DNA of 41,982 nt, taken from positions 1-41,982 of the forward strand of contig JAQWFL010000023.1 in the NCBI GenBank assembly GCA_028704435.1. Direction: 5' to 3'. Of the stretch, positions 9,231 to 20,182 are shown piece by piece; the stretch's first letter is position 1, and every line of letters starts with the position of its first letter. The notes beneath the pieces are model-generated. The model was not told where the DNA came from, ran no database searches, and was given only the letters and a program-made list of their open reading frames with translations. Made by a program: the position numbers and the translations under genes. Source of the stretch: Anaerostipes sp. (GTDB lineage: Bacteria > Bacillota > Clostridia > Lachnospirales > Lachnospiraceae).

Positions 9231-9266
9231 AAAAAACCGCTTATAGAATTTCTTCTACGAGCGGTT
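9231..9266 (-). terminator. Terminator between the two riboswitches
   Basis: AACCGCT-cg-TAGAA pairs with TTCTA-ta-AGCGGTT and is followed by T residues. Its left flank GCAACCG is the complement of CGGTTGC in the 3' strand of aptamer 1, so ligand-free aptamer could block terminator formation. Confidence 0.8.
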
Positions 9267-9318
9267 GCTTTATGGTTTTAAGTCAAATTAAATATCCATA
9301 CACATTATCTCATATAAT

Positions 9319-9394
9319 GTGGCAACCGGCTATCATAGTCTTGCGACCTTAGACCCTTGGCTTTGCGCCACTACCTTTCAGTAGTTTTGCCGAT
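9319..9394 (-). promoter_or_regulatory. Cyclic-di-GMP-I (GEMM-I) riboswitch, copy 1
   Basis: The aptamer reads GGCAAAACTACT-GAAA-GGTAGT, then GGCGCAAAGCC, GGGTCTAAGGTC and GATAGCCGGTTGCC. Its core is closer to the class consensus than copy 2. A CACATTAT/ATAATGTG hairpin follows. The geometry with the downstream terminator predicts that c-di-GMP turns transcription off. Confidence 0.92.
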
Positions 9395-9437
9395 GAAATT
9401 TTAATTAGATAAGGTATAAACCCTTTTCTATATTTAT

Positions 9438-9466
9438 ATAATACACTCATCTGGTGTTGTTGTCAA
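9438..9466 (-). promoter_or_regulatory. Promoter of the double-riboswitch transcript
   Basis: TTGACA (9461-9466), 17-bp spacer, TATTAT (9438-9443), about 40 bp before aptamer 1. The leader is therefore roughly 450 nt long before the coding region. Confidence 0.8.
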
Positions 9467-9512
9467 TACTTTCCAAGGAAAAACTTAAAACTTTCTTAAG
9501 ACTTTTTTTGGG

Positions 9513-9568
9513 AATAAACAAAAAAGGAGAAACAGTACATCAAATACTGTTCCTCTTTTTTGTTTATT
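9513..9568 (-). terminator. Intrinsic terminator of rpoBC
   Basis: A long stem (AGGAACAGTA / TACTGTTTCT core, extended by A/T pairs) followed by a T-rich tail. It overlaps the rpoC stop and isolates rpoBC from the riboswitch-controlled gene. Confidence 0.85.
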
Positions 9569-12500
9569 CTTCTTCAAAGTCAATTTCAAAATCTTCTAAT
9601 TCACTTCCAACTGTTACTTCTTCAACCTCTGTATTGATTAATACATCACGGTAACGTTTCATACCAGTTCCAGCAGGAATTAATTTACCAAGAAGTACAT
9701 TTTCCTTCAATCCAACTAATGGATCAACTTTACCTTTAATTGCCGCATCTGTTAAGACTTTTGTTGTCTCCTGGAATGATGCTGCAGATAAGAAAGAATC
9801 TGTTGCAAGAGAGGCTTTTGTGATACCAAGCATAATTTGTTCCCCTTGTGCAGGTTCCAATCCTTGCTCTACCATCTCTTCATTCTTCTTGTTATATTCA
9901 AGAATATTTACCATAACTCCTGGCAAGTATCCTGTATCTCCACCTTCTTCGATACGAATCTTTTTAAGCATTTGACGAACGATAACCTCTACGTGCTTAT
10001 CGTTGATATCTACTCCCTGCAGACGGTAAACTCGTTGAACTTCTTGAATCATGTAATCCTGAACTGCACGAACCCCCTTAATCTTAAGGATATCATGAGG
10101 ATTTACAGAACCTTCTGTCAACTCGTCTCCAGCTTCTACTTCCTGATCTTCCATAACTTTAAGTCTTGAACCATATGGAATCAAGTAAGCTTTCATATCT
10201 CCAGTTTCTTTATTTGTAATAACTACTTCACGTTTCTTCTTTGTATCCTTAATCTGAACAATTCCACCAAATTCTGCAATAATTGCAAGTCCTTTTGGCT
10301 TTCTTGCCTCGAATAACTCTTCAATACGTGGAAGACCCTGTGTAATATCATCACCAGCTACACCACCGGCATGGAAAGTACGCATTGTTAACTGTGTACC
10401 CGGCTCACCAATTGATTGAGCTGCAATAATACCAACTGCTTCCCCAACCTGAACTGCCTGACCTGTTGCAAGGTTACTTCCATAACATCTTGCACAAGCA
10501 CCTAATGGAGACTTACATGTAAGCATTGTTCTAATCTTCACCTTTTCATATCCAGCATCAACAATTGTCTTTGCTCTCTTAGGTGTAATCATATGATTTG
10601 CTTTTACTAGAACTTCTCCTGTTTTTGGATCTTCTACTGTTTCTGCAGCATAACGACCTGTGATACGTTCTTGTAAGCTTTCAATGACTTCCTGTCCATC
10701 CATAAATGCTTCTACATCCATTCCTGGAATCTCTTTATCTCCTGTTGAATCACAGCAGTCTGCCTCACGGATAATCAAATCTTGAGATACGTCTACCAAA
10801 CGACGTGTCAAGTATCCTGAATCGGCTGTACGAAGAGCAGTATCTGAAAGTCCTTTACGAGCTCCATGGGCTGAAATAAAGTACTCCAATACATCAAGTC
10901 CTTCACGGAAGTTTGATTTGATTGGAAGTTCGATGGTACGTCCTGATGTATCTGCCATCAATCCACGCATACCAGCCAACTGTTTAATCTGCTGGTTAGA
11001 ACCACGGGCTCCGGAATCGGCCATCATAAAGATATTGTTATATTTATCCAAACCTGTAATCAGTTTGTCTGTCAATACATCATCGGCTTCAAACCAAGTT
11101 TTAACGACCGCTTTATATCTTTCTTCTTCTGTCATCATTCCACGTTTGAACTGGTCTGTAATAAATCCAACCTGATCCTGAGCATCTGAAAGAATTTGTT
11201 TCTTTTCTTTTGGTACTGTCATATCTGATACAGATACAGTCAATGCTCCACGTGTTGAATATTTATATCCTAACGCTTTGATATCATCTAGCATCTCAGC
11301 TGTCTTTGTTGCACCATGAATATTGATACATTTATCAAGAATCTGTTTTAATTGTTTTTTACCAACATGATAATCAATTTCTAGAGCAAGTTGATTTTCT
11401 GGTATAGAACGATCTACAAATCCTAAGTCTTGTAAAATAATTTCGTTAAATAGTAAACGTCCCAATGTACATTCAACTATTTTTGAAGTTTGATTTCCAT
11501 CTTTATCTGTCTTTGTACGACGTACGTGAATACGTGCATGAAGAGTAATTACTTTATTCTCATAAGCCAAAAATGCTTCGTTTTCAGATTTAAAGTACTT
11601 TCCTTCTCCTATGTCGCCTTCTTTTTCCATAGTCAAGTAATATACACCTAATACCATATCCTGAGAAGGAACGGCAACTGCTCCACCATCTGATGGTTTT
11701 AGCATATTGTTTGGTGATAATAGTAAGAAGCGGCATTCTGCCTGAGCTTCTACTGATAAAGGAAGATGGACAGCCATTTGGTCACCATCAAAATCGGCAT
11801 TGTACGCTGTACATACCAACGGATGAAGCTTAATCGCCTTACCTTCTACAAGAATTGGTTCAAATGCTTGAATACCAAGTCTATGAAGTGTCGGTGCACG
11901 ATTTAGCATTACTGGATGTTCTTTGATTACATCTTCTAATACATCCCAAACTTCAGGCTGTAACTTTTCTACCATTTTCTTTGCAGATTTAATGTTGTGA
12001 GAAAGTTTTCTCTCTACTAATTCTTTCATAACAAATGGCTTAAATAATTCGATTGCCATTTCTTTTGGAAGACCACATTGATAAATCTTTAATTCTGGTC
12101 CTACTACGATAACAGAACGTCCTGAATAGTCAACACGTTTTCCAAGTAAGTTCTGACGGAAACGACCCTGTTTACCTTTTAACATATCTGACAATGACTT
12201 TAAGGCACGATTTCCTGGTCCTGTTACTGGACGTCCACGACGACCATTATCAATCAAAGCATCCACTGCTTCTTGTAACATTCTCTTTTCATTTCGAACA
12301 ATAATATCTGGAGCCCCTAATTCAAGAAGTCTCTTTAAACGATTATTTCTATTAATGATTCGACGATATAAGTCATTTAAATCAGATGTTGCAAAACGTC
12401 CACCATCTAATTGAACCATTGGTCTAATATCTGGAGGAATTACTGGGACAACATCAAGAATCATCCATTCTGGATTATTTTCAGAGTTGCAGAACGCTTC

Positions 12501-13157
12501 GACTACTTCTAAACGTTTTACAATTCTTGCTCTCTTTTGTCCTGTTGCTGTTTTGAATTCTTCTTTTAACACAGCTGCTTCATGTTTCAAATCAATTGCT
12601 TGTAATAATTCTTTGATTGATTCAGCACCCATACCTACACGGAATGTGTCTCCGAATTTCTCATAAGCATCTCTATATTCTCTCTCTGTTAATACTTGCT
12701 TGTAGGCTAAATCAGACTCACCTACATCTAGCACAATATAACATGCAAAGTATAATACTTTTTCAAGAGTTCTTGGCGAAATATCAAGAATTAATCCCAT
12801 TCTACTTGGAATCCCCTTGAAATACCAGATATGTGATACTGGAGCTGCCAATTCAATATGCCCCATTCTCTCACGACGAACATTGGCTTTTGTGACTTCT
12901 ACTCCACATCGATCACAGACAACACCTTTATAACGAATCTTTTTGTACTTACCACAATGACACTCCCAGTCCTTGCTTGGTCCAAAAATCTTTTCGCAGA
13001 AAAGTCCATCTTTTTCTGGTTTTAAAGTTCTATAGTTAATTGTTTCTGGTTTCTTAACTTCTCCTCTTGACCACATACGGATCTTATCAGGAGAAGCTAA
13101 CCCTATTTTAATTGCATCAAATGCAATTTTATTTGATTCAGTGTTTGATTCCATCAT
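9564..13157 (-). CDS. rpoC: RNA polymerase subunit beta'
   Basis: 1197 residues, the compact form usual in Clostridia. The N-terminal zinc site uses C66, C68, C81 and C84. The catalytic NADFDGDQ motif is at 453-460 and binds the active-site magnesium. The trigger-loop region and the C-terminal GMKRYRDV segment are present. The tail is strongly acidic (residues after about 1180). It follows rpoB by 32 bp, with GGAAGGAG upstream of the double ATG, and is co-transcribed with it. Confidence 0.98.
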   Translation of the reverse strand: MMESNTESNKIAFDAIKIGLASPDKIRMWSRGEVKKPETINYRTLKPEKDGLFCEKIFGPSKDWECHCGKYKKIRYKGVVCDRCGVEVTKANVRRERMGHIELAAPVSHIWYFKGIPSRMGLILDISPRTLEKVLYFACYIVLDVGESDLAYKQVLTEREYRDAYEKFGDTFRVGMGAESIKELLQAIDLKHEAAVLKEEFKTATGQKRARIVKRLEVVEAFCNSENNPEWMILDVVPVIPPDIRPMVQLDGGRFATSDLNDLYRRIINRNNRLKRLLELGAPDIIVRNEKRMLQEAVDALIDNGRRGRPVTGPGNRALKSLSDMLKGKQGRFRQNLLGKRVDYSGRSVIVVGPELKIYQCGLPKEMAIELFKPFVMKELVERKLSHNIKSAKKMVEKLQPEVWDVLEDVIKEHPVMLNRAPTLHRLGIQAFEPILVEGKAIKLHPLVCTAYNADFDGDQMAVHLPLSVEAQAECRFLLLSPNNMLKPSDGGAVAVPSQDMVLGVYYLTMEKEGDIGEGKYFKSENEAFLAYENKVITLHARIHVRRTKTDKDGNQTSKIVECTLGRLLFNEIILQDLGFVDRSIPENQLALEIDYHVGKKQLKQILDKCINIHGATKTAEMLDDIKALGYKYSTRGALTVSVSDMTVPKEKKQILSDAQDQVGFITDQFKRGMMTEEERYKAVVKTWFEADDVLTDKLITGLDKYNNIFMMADSGARGSNQQIKQLAGMRGLMADTSGRTIELPIKSNFREGLDVLEYFISAHGARKGLSDTALRTADSGYLTRRLVDVSQDLIIREADCCDSTGDKEIPGMDVEAFMDGQEVIESLQERITGRYAAETVEDPKTGEVLVKANHMITPKRAKTIVDAGYEKVKIRTMLTCKSPLGACARCYGSNLATGQAVQVGEAVGIIAAQSIGEPGTQLTMRTFHAGGVAGDDITQGLPRIEELFEARKPKGLAIIAEFGGIVQIKDTKKKREVVITNKETGDMKAYLIPYGSRLKVMEDQEVEAGDELTEGSVNPHDILKIKGVRAVQDYMIQEVQRVYRLQGVDINDKHVEVIVRQMLKKIRIEEGGDTGYLPGVMVNILEYNKKNEEMVEQGLEPAQGEQIMLGITKASLATDSFLSAASFQETTKVLTDAAIKGKVDPLVGLKENVLLGKLIPAGTGMKRYRDVLINTEVEEVTVGSELEDFEIDFEEE

Positions 13158-13189
13158 TAAGGTTGCTCCTTCCTAACTAAATGACAATA

Positions 13190-16100
13190 CTATGAAATGG
13201 TTGTGTCTTCTCCGTCTTCAAAGTTCCCTTCTTTGAATCCTAAGGCTCCCAAAGAATTTTCATTCTCTTCATAATTATTGAATATACTGTCGCCTTCAAT
13301 CATCTTCGTAATGTCTTGACCTTCGTTATTATTTGGCTCAATATTTTCCTTCATTTCAATCTCATTTCCATCTTCGTCAAGTACTTTGACATCTAATGCA
13401 AGAGATTGGAATTCTTTCAATAATACCTTGAAAGACTCTGGAATACCTGGTTCAGGAATATTGTCACCCTTAATAATTGCTTCATATGTCTTCACACGTC
13501 CTACGACGTCATCTGACTTCACAGTTAAGATTTCTTGTAGTGTATAAGAAGCACCATATGCCTCTAATGCCCATACTTCCATCTCTCCAAATCTCTGTCC
13601 ACCAAACTGTGCCTTACCACCTAATGGTTGTTGTGTTACCAATGAGTAAGGACCCGTAGAACGAGCATGGATCTTATCATCTACCAAATGGTGGAGTTTC
13701 AAGTAATGCATGAAACCGATTGTTGTTGGGTTGTCAAATGCTTCCCCTGTACGTCCATCACGAAGTTGAACTTTACCAGTTTCATCAATTGGAACCCCTT
13801 CCCATTCTGATTTATGATCTTTATTTTCTTCTAAGTACGCCATTAAATCTTCGCTAATCTTATCTGCCCACTTTTCTTTGAATTCTTCAAAGTCTGTATT
13901 GGCAAAATCATTGGCCATATTTAATGTCAACGCAATATCTGTTTCATCCGCACCATTAAATACTGGTGTTGCAACATTAAATCCTAATACTTTAGAAGCC
14001 AAAGACAAGTGAATCTCTAATACCTGTCCGATATTCATACGAGATGGTACACCTAGCGGATTCAATACGATATCTAAAGGACGTCCATTTGGAAGGTAAG
14101 GCATATCTTCTACTGGTAAAATACGAGAAATTACACCCTTATTACCATGACGACCAGCCATCTTATCTCCAACAGAAATCTTTCTCTTTTGAGCGATGTA
14201 TACACGAACAGATTGGTTTACTCCCGGTGGAAGCTCATCCCCATTCTCCCGTGTAAACTTCTTAATATCCATAACAACTCCATAAGCTCCATGGGGAACT
14301 CTTAGAGACGTATCACGAACCTCTCTTGCTTTTTCTCCGAAAATAGCACGTAACAAACGCTCTTCTGCTGTTAGTTCTGTCTCTCCCTTAGGAGTAACCT
14401 TTCCTACAAGGATATCCCCTGCACGAACCTCTGCACCAACACGAATCACACCATTTTCATCTAAGTCCTTTAATACATCTTCGCTTAAACCAGCCAAATC
14501 TCTTGTGATTTCCTCTTGTCCAAGTTTTGTATCTCTAGCCTCTGCTTCATACTCTTCAATATGAACAGAAGTATAAACATCTTCTTTTACAAGGCGTTCA
14601 CTTAATAGTACCGCATCCTCATAGTTGTAACCTTCCCATGTCATAAAACCAATCAATGGGTTCTTTCCTAATGCCATCTCACCTTTTGAAGTTGAAGCTC
14701 CATCTGCTAAAATGTCATCTTTCTTAACTCTATCTCCAACAACTACAATTGGACGCTGATTCATACAGTTTCCTTGGTTGCTTCGTGCAAACTTAATAAT
14801 GTGATATACATCACGTTGTCCATCATCTGTACGGACCACAATTTCTGTACTTGTTGATTTTTCAATAACACCATCACGCTTTGCAACAACACAAACACCC
14901 GAATCAAATGCTGCCTTTGCTTCCATTCCTGTTCCAACCACTGGTGCCTCTGTGGATAATAGCGGCACTGCCTGACGCTGCATGTTAGATCCCATAAGGG
15001 CACGGTTAGCATCATCATTCTCAAGGAAAGGAATCATTGATGTAGCTACTGAGAATACCATCTTAGGTGATACATCCATAAGGTCTAGTCTTGATTTATC
15101 AAACTCAGATGTCTCTTCACGGAAACGTCCTGATACTTGAGGATGTACAAAATGTCCATCTTCATCTAATGGTTCGTTGGCCTGAGCTACTGTAAAGTTG
15201 TCTTCCTCGTCTGCTGTCAAATAAACAACATCATTGGTTACAACTGGGTTTTCTGGGTCTGTTTTATCTAACACTCTATAAGGAGCTTCGATAAATCCAT
15301 ATTCATTAATTCTTGCATAAGTAGCAAGTGAGTTAATCAATCCGATATTTGGTCCTTCAGGAGTCTCAATTGGACACATTCTTCCATAATGAGAATAGTG
15401 TACATCTCGAACTTCAAATCCAGCACGGTCACGACTCAATCCACCCGGTCCTAATGCAGACAAACGTCTCTTATGAGTAAGCTCAGAAAGTGGATTGTTA
15501 TGATCCATGAACTGAGATAACTGAGAACTTCCAAAGAATTCTTTTACTGCTGCAGTTACCGGCTTAATATTAATTAATGATTGTGGAGAAATTGTCTCAA
15601 TATCTTGAGTTGTCATTCTCTCACGTACAACTCTCTCTAAACGAGAAAGTCCAATTCTATATTGATTTTGAAGTAATTCTCCAACGGCACGAATACGACG
15701 GTTTCCTAAATGGTCAATGTCATCGGCATTTCCAATTCCATATTCAAGATGCATATTGTAGTTAATAGAAGCTAAAATATCTTCTTTTGTAATATGCTTT
15801 GGAACTAATTCATGAATATTGCGCTGTAATTCTTCTTTTAATTCGTCTCCTGTAAGACCTTCTTCTAAAATCTTCTCAAGAACAGGGTAAAATACATGTT
15901 CGTGAATTCCAATCTCTTCTGGATCAAAGTCAACATAACCAGCTAAGTTGACTGTCATATTAGAAATGACTTTTGTAGCGCCTTCTTCTGTTTGAATCAC
16001 AACGCTTTGAATTGCAGCATTTTGAATCTTATCTGCAAGTTCTAAGGTCATCTCTGTTCCAGCTTCTGCAATAATTTCACCAGTTGACACATCCAATGCA

Positions 16101-16990
16101 TCTTCTGCCAGCATATGTCCCGCAATACGATTTCTAAATGCTAACTTCTTGTTGAATTTGTAACGGCCAACCTTCGCCAAATCATAACGTCTTGGATCAA
16201 AGAACATGCTGTTAATCAAACTTTCTGCACTGTCTACTGACAATGGCTCTCCTGGTCTAATCTTCTTATATAATTCTAATAAACCATCTTCATAATTGTC
16301 TGATGGATCCTTTTCAATACTTGCAAGAATCTTTGGACCTTCTCCAAATAATTCCTTAATCTCTGCATTAGTCCCGATTCCTAACGCACGAATAAGTACA
16401 GTAATCGGTACTTTTCTTGTTCTATCTACACGTACATTGAAAACATCATTGGAATCAGTTTCGTATTCTAACCACGCTCCACGGTTGGGAATCACTGTTG
16501 CCGAATATAACTTTTTACCAATCTTATCATGTGCAACTCCATAATATATTCCTGGAGAACGAACTAACTGACTGACAATAACACGTTCTGCACCATTGAT
16601 AACAAATGTACCTGTCTCTGTCATCAGCGGAAGATCACCCATAAAAATATCATGTTGTTTAATCTCGCCTGTCTCTTTATTATGAAGTCTTACCTTTACC
16701 TTCATAGGAGCTGCATAAGTGGCATCTCTTTCTTTACATTCTTCAATCGAATACTTAACATCGTCTCTACATAATTGAAAATCAATAAACTCAAGACTAA
16801 GTTGGTCACTATAGTCCTCGATTGGAGAAATATCTTCAAATACTTCTTTTAATCCTTCCCCAAGAAACCAATCATAAGAATCTTTTTGAATTTCAATAAG
16901 GTTTGGCACATCTAAAACATCATCTTGCCTTGCATAATTCATTCTTATGCTTGTGCCCGATTTCACTGGTTGTATTCTACTCTTTTCCAT
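13190..16990 (-). CDS. rpoB: RNA polymerase subunit beta
   Basis: The start is placed at the ATG ending at 16990 (MEKSRIQPV), because AGAGGTGA lies about 10 bases before it and relatives begin there. An in-frame ATG eight codons earlier has only a poor site. This gives 1266 residues. The rifampicin-cluster region ([20 protein letters not shown]) is wild type in appearance. The active-site side [12 protein letters not shown] and the C-terminal [22 protein letters not shown] are intact. The last 60 residues are an acidic, Asn-rich tail. Unlike the usual order, rplJ-rplL are not directly upstream. Confidence 0.98.
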   Translation of the reverse strand: MEKSRIQPVKSGTSIRMNYARQDDVLDVPNLIEIQKDSYDWFLGEGLKEVFEDISPIEDYSDQLSLEFIDFQLCRDDVKYSIEECKERDATYAAPMKVKVRLHNKETGEIKQHDIFMGDLPLMTETGTFVINGAERVIVSQLVRSPGIYYGVAHDKIGKKLYSATVIPNRGAWLEYETDSNDVFNVRVDRTRKVPITVLIRALGIGTNAEIKELFGEGPKILASIEKDPSDNYEDGLLELYKKIRPGEPLSVDSAESLINSMFFDPRRYDLAKVGRYKFNKKLAFRNRIAGHMLAEDALDVSTGEIIAEAGTEMTLELADKIQNAAIQSVVIQTEEGATKVISNMTVNLAGYVDFDPEEIGIHEHVFYPVLEKILEEGLTGDELKEELQRNIHELVPKHITKEDILASINYNMHLEYGIGNADDIDHLGNRRIRAVGELLQNQYRIGLSRLERVVRERMTTQDIETISPQSLINIKPVTAAVKEFFGSSQLSQFMDHNNPLSELTHKRRLSALGPGGLSRDRAGFEVRDVHYSHYGRMCPIETPEGPNIGLINSLATYARINEYGFIEAPYRVLDKTDPENPVVTNDVVYLTADEEDNFTVAQANEPLDEDGHFVHPQVSGRFREETSEFDKSRLDLMDVSPKMVFSVATSMIPFLENDDANRALMGSNMQRQAVPLLSTEAPVVGTGMEAKAAFDSGVCVVAKRDGVIEKSTSTEIVVRTDDGQRDVYHIIKFARSNQGNCMNQRPIVVVGDRVKKDDILADGASTSKGEMALGKNPLIGFMTWEGYNYEDAVLLSERLVKEDVYTSVHIEEYEAEARDTKLGQEEITRDLAGLSEDVLKDLDENGVIRVGAEVRAGDILVGKVTPKGETELTAEERLLRAIFGEKAREVRDTSLRVPHGAYGVVMDIKKFTRENGDELPPGVNQSVRVYIAQKRKISVGDKMAGRHGNKGVISRILPVEDMPYLPNGRPLDIVLNPLGVPSRMNIGQVLEIHLSLASKVLGFNVATPVFNGADETDIALTLNMANDFANTDFEEFKEKWADKISEDLMAYLEENKDHKSEWEGVPIDETGKVQLRDGRTGEAFDNPTTIGFMHYLKLHHLVDDKIHARSTGPYSLVTQQPLGGKAQFGGQRFGEMEVWALEAYGASYTLQEILTVKSDDVVGRVKTYEAIIKGDNIPEPGIPESFKVLLKEFQSLALDVKVLDEDGNEIEMKENIEPNNNEGQDITKMIEGDSIFNNYEENENSLGALGFKEGNFEDGEDTTIS

Positions 16991-17038
16991 GGACGTTTTC
17001 ACCTCTTGATTCATTACCTAATTTATATACTACATATT

Positions 17039-17162
17039 GTGCTGAAATACAGCGTTTCTGCACTCTCTACACAACTTAAAAACTAAAAATTGCAGAACTA
17101 TAGGCATACAACCCCATAGTAAAGCATTATCTTAATATATCATAGGAAAAAATAGGTGTCAA
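17039..17162 (-). promoter_or_regulatory. rpoB promoter and leader
   Basis: TTGACA (17157-17162), 17-bp spacer, TATATT (17134-17139). The leader of over 100 nt contains GTGC-A-GAAA / TTTC-A-GCAC (17039-17063). The promoter makes rpoBC independent of rplJL. Confidence 0.75.
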
Positions 17163-17218
17163 TCATATTTTGATAATTTCTTTAACTTTCTGATAATAAC
17201 AAATACATTTCTTATGAT

Positions 17219-17257
17219 TTAAAAAAAGAACTTCAAAGATTTCTCTTCAAAATTCTT
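17219..17257 (-). terminator. Terminator of the minus-strand PTS-island transcript
   Basis: A 14-bp stem containing G-U pairs (AAGAATTTTGAAGA / TCTTTGAAGTTCTT, loop GAAA) followed by seven T residues, directly after the HAD phosphatase gene and before the rpoB promoter. Confidence 0.8.
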
Positions 17258-17266
17258 CTTTTCATT

Positions 17267-18049
17267 TTATTGCTGCATATCCTTTGTTAAATCTTCCAAA
17301 GATTCTACGATGATATTTGGTTTAATTTCTCCAGCTTCCACTTCATCAACAGTACCTTCTCCTGTCAGTACAAGAATTGATGTTACGTCACTTCCATCGG
17401 CCACTGCAATATCTGTATAAATGCGATCTCCTACAATTGCAATCTCTTCTGGTTTGTACCCTGTTTCTTCTATTATATAGTCCAATGTATGTTTCGACGG
17501 TTTTCCAAAGAACTCTGGGAATCTTCCAGTCGATGCTTCAACAAGCTTTGCCATAGAACCACAGTCTGGGATAAAATCTCCTCCTTCAATAGGGCAGTTC
17601 CAGTCTGGATTAATTCCAAAGTAAGTACATCCATTGCGTACATAGTGACAAGCCTTAGATAACTTTTCATAAGTAAGGGTTGTGTCAAATCCAAGGATCA
17701 CAATATCTGGATTCTCATCAACCAAGTTCATGTCAAAAGCTTCAAATTCTTTGATCAAAGAAGGTGTTCCTACAACATAGATACTTTTTCCTGAATAATT
17801 TTTCTTTAAATATTGAATCATTACATGACTGGAAATCATCATTTGCTTTGAATCAATCTTAATTCCTAGTTTTCCCAACTTATCAATATAAGCCTGCTGG
17901 CTCTTAGAAGAATTATTTGTGAAGAAATAGTATTCTCTTCCCATATCCTCTACCGTTTTTAAAAATTTCTTTGTAAACGGAAATAAATCATCTCCCAAGT
18001 AAATCGTTCCGTCCATGTCCAAAATAAAGCACTTAATATTCTCTACCAT
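17267..18049 (-). CDS. HAD-IIA sugar/polyol phosphatase (AraL/NagD-like)
   Basis: Phosphatase of the HAD subfamily with a C2A cap, 260 residues. D11 and D13 in DMDGT are the nucleophile and acid/base. FFTNNSS is motif II, the lysine in FGKPSKHTLDY motif III, and VGDRIYTD motif IV. Its neighbours include a glycerol-1-phosphate-dehydrogenase-like gene, the same pairing as araL-araM in Bacillus subtilis. Glycerol-1-phosphate or another short sugar phosphate is therefore a reasonable substrate, though this is inference. AGGAGGAAATTC before its ATG begins within the stop of the GntR gene, implying coupled translation. Confidence 0.82.
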   Translation of the reverse strand: MVENIKCFILDMDGTIYLGDDLFPFTKKFLKTVEDMGREYYFFTNNSSKSQQAYIDKLGKLGIKIDSKQMMISSHVMIQYLKKNYSGKSIYVVGTPSLIKEFEAFDMNLVDENPDIVILGFDTTLTYEKLSKACHYVRNGCTYFGINPDWNCPIEGGDFIPDCGSMAKLVEASTGRFPEFFGKPSKHTLDYIIEETGYKPEEIAIVGDRIYTDIAVADGSDVTSILVLTGEGTVDEVEAGEIKPNIIVESLEDLTKDMQQ

Positions 18050-18059
18050 GAATTTCCTC

Positions 18060-18803
18060 CTAATTCTTGCAATTGTCCAGATCGTTATGTACCACTATCT
18101 CAATAAGTGTTTTATACGCATCTGAATGAGTTATTGTATATTCCAAAGGATTGTTATATTGATCAAAGGTTGTTGTACAGCATAGATTTACTGGCGCCCC
18201 TTCTTCTAATCCCAAATGAAATGCGATGTATTTTGTTGCCTTGGTAATCTCAATTCTTCGTTCCCCCTTGATTGGGAGATGTCCATGCTCTTGCAGTGTA
18301 TTATGAAGTGAAATATCCGAAAAATCATACTGTATTAATTCTGGGCATACTTCATAAGGTACATTGGCACATGACAAAGAATAAAGTTTTCCATTGATAT
18401 ACCTTAGTCTCTCTAATCGAAAGAGCATATCCCCTTCTTGAATGTTCAATGCTTCTGCAACAGTTTTGTCTGCGGGTACAACCTTCTGGAGCAATACTTT
18501 ACTGCTCGTATAATCCCCTCTCAGCCTCACTTGATTATAGAAAGTAAAACCTGCTTTGCTTTCTTCCATGCTTAAGTCTGCCACTTTGTTTCCCAAGAAA
18601 AAAGTACCCTTACCACTTAATCTTAAAATCTGCTTTTCTTTCTCCAATACCTCTAGTGCTTTTCTCACCGTAGGTCGACTCACCTCATAAATGTCACACA
18701 ATTCACGCTCACCAGGCAACGGAGAATAATATGGCTTTCCTTCATATTCTTTTAAAATTCTATCCTTCAACTGCATATAAAGTAACTGCTTCTTTTCCGC
18801 CAT
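18060..18803 (-). CDS. GntR/HutC-family transcriptional regulator
   Basis: 247 residues. A winged-helix domain occupies about 1-75 (PGERELCDIYEVSRPTVRKALEVLE, wing GKGTFF) and a UTRA effector domain follows, with a typical LERLRYINGKLYSL segment. HutC-type regulators usually repress nearby catabolic genes and release DNA on binding a sugar phosphate. The ACC-N3/4-GGT motifs at the island promoters are the likely operators. A partial copy (AACCACTAAT) lies at its own promoter, consistent with autoregulation. Confidence 0.88.
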   Translation of the reverse strand: MAEKKQLLYMQLKDRILKEYEGKPYYSPLPGERELCDIYEVSRPTVRKALEVLEKEKQILRLSGKGTFFLGNKVADLSMEESKAGFTFYNQVRLRGDYTSSKVLLQKVVPADKTVAEALNIQEGDMLFRLERLRYINGKLYSLSCANVPYEVCPELIQYDFSDISLHNTLQEHGHLPIKGERRIEITKATKYIAFHLGLEEGAPVNLCCTTTFDQYNNPLEYTITHSDAYKTLIEIVVHNDLDNCKN

Positions 18804-18858
18804 AGCTCCCCATCTCCTCTCGGTGTTAGCGTTAGAGCTTCCCTCTTCCTAACCACTA

Positions 18859-18887
18859 ATTATAGAATAACATTTTAAGGATTTTCA
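18859..18887 (-). promoter_or_regulatory. Promoter of the GntR-HAD pair
   Basis: TTGAAA (18882-18887), 17-bp spacer, TATAAT (18859-18864), followed at once by TTAGTGGTTAG, which contains a half copy of the island operator motif. Confidence 0.6.
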
Positions 18888-18916
18888 ATCAATAACTTTC
18901 TTTTTACCAGTCATTG

Positions 18917-20095
18917 CTAGTTGTAAAATCGGTCTGTTAATTTTTGTACAATTTCTTCGATTTTACCCTTCTTAACAGCCAAGTCAAGAATGCTGTAACG
19001 TTCACGTACAGTGTTTCCTTCTATAATACTTCTATAGAATAATTCCTTGTCAATTTTAACATCTGTTGGATATACTGGTGCCCCAACTCGCTTTAATAAA
19101 TCTTCCACATAATCTCTTGACGGCATCATTTTAATCACTGATTCTGGAAGTTCATCTCGCATTTCTTCAAATATCTGTGCAATAATCGGTGTTGCAATTC
19201 CTACCTTGATTCCATGAAGTTCTGGATATTTTCCCTGCTCAATAAAAGCCATTTCCCAGTAGTGACTTAACATGTGTTCCGCCCCAGAAGCCGGTCTTGA
19301 AACTCCAATCAGTCCCATGGCAACTCCAGTCAACGTTAATGCTTCTATTAAATATAGCACAGCATCTTCTTCTCTCTTTGCAAGGGCATCTGTACTGTCT
19401 ACCACCTTTTTAATTGCTTTTTCAACTAATTCTGTAATGGTTTCACAGAAATATTCCCCTGTTTGTTCCTGAGATAATCTCCAATCAGCCAATGCTGTCA
19501 ACTTACCAATTACATCCCCATATCCAGCACGAAGCATATGCATTGGTGCATCCTTCATAATATTTGTATCCCCTAGAATTGCCATTGGAAGCCATGCATC
19601 ATAAGAGATTTTTCGCCCTTTATATATTAGTGGTGCCCCCTCAGAAGCATACCCATCCATAGACGGTGCCGTACAAACAATCACATATGGAATCCTTGTT
19701 CTTTGGGACATAAATTTCGCCATATCATTTAAAGTTCCAGATCCAACAGAAACAATAACCCCTGTATCCTTTTCTAATTCCATAAACATATTTCCAACTG
19801 CCTTCTCATCTGGAATTAAAATGTCATCTCCAGAATCAATGACATTGCTTTTCACCTGAAATCCAGCATCTATTAAAATCTTTAAAGTATCTTTTCCTGC
19901 CGCTTTAAAGGTGTTGTTATCACTTATCATATATATTTTTCTATTCTTATAATCTTTTAATATCTCTGTAATTTGTGGGAGTACCCCTTTTCCCATAATC
20001 AAATCATCTACTCCAAAGGTATGATGTCTTCCACAACTGCAATCAAAGCTAGCATTTGCCATTTCATTTATTGATAATTTTAAAATCTCATTCAT
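18917..20095 (-). CDS. sn-Glycerol-1-phosphate dehydrogenase family protein (AraM/EgsA-like)
   Basis: NAD(P)-dependent, metal-using dehydrogenase of the iron-ADH superfamily, 392 residues. GSGTLND (118-124) binds the dinucleotide. D194 (GYGD), H274 (GAEH) and H294 (ELHG) are the three expected metal ligands. Bacillus AraM reduces dihydroxyacetone phosphate to sn-glycerol-1-phosphate. In this catabolic setting it could consume DHAP from the class II aldolase or act on another polyol phosphate. AGGAGGATATT precedes the ATG. A hairpin lies between it and the upstream dehydrogenase gene. Confidence 0.85.
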   Translation of the reverse strand: MNEILKLSINEMANASFDCSCGRHHTFGVDDLIMGKGVLPQITEILKDYKNRKIYMISDNNTFKAAGKDTLKILIDAGFQVKSNVIDSGDDILIPDEKAVGNMFMELEKDTGVIVSVGSGTLNDMAKFMSQRTRIPYVIVCTAPSMDGYASEGAPLIYKGRKISYDAWLPMAILGDTNIMKDAPMHMLRAGYGDVIGKLTALADWRLSQEQTGEYFCETITELVEKAIKKVVDSTDALAKREEDAVLYLIEALTLTGVAMGLIGVSRPASGAEHMLSHYWEMAFIEQGKYPELHGIKVGIATPIIAQIFEEMRDELPESVIKMMPSRDYVEDLLKRVGAPVYPTDVKIDKELFYRSIIEGNTVRERYSILDLAVKKGKIEEIVQKLTDRFYN

Positions 20096-20137
20096 AATAT
20101 CCTCCTATATCGCTATGATTTATTTGTCTCTATACAT

Positions 20138-20173
20138 AAAACAAGACCGAATAGCTAAATATCCGGCCCTGTT
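20138..20173 (-). terminator. Partial terminator between dehydrogenase genes
   Basis: A 14-bp stem with three G-U pairs (AACAGGGCCGGATA / TATTCGGTCTTGTT) followed by TTTATG. The short T tract suggests partial read-through, which would lower expression of the downstream G1PDH-like gene. Confidence 0.6.
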
Positions 20174-20182
20174 ATTAACAGT

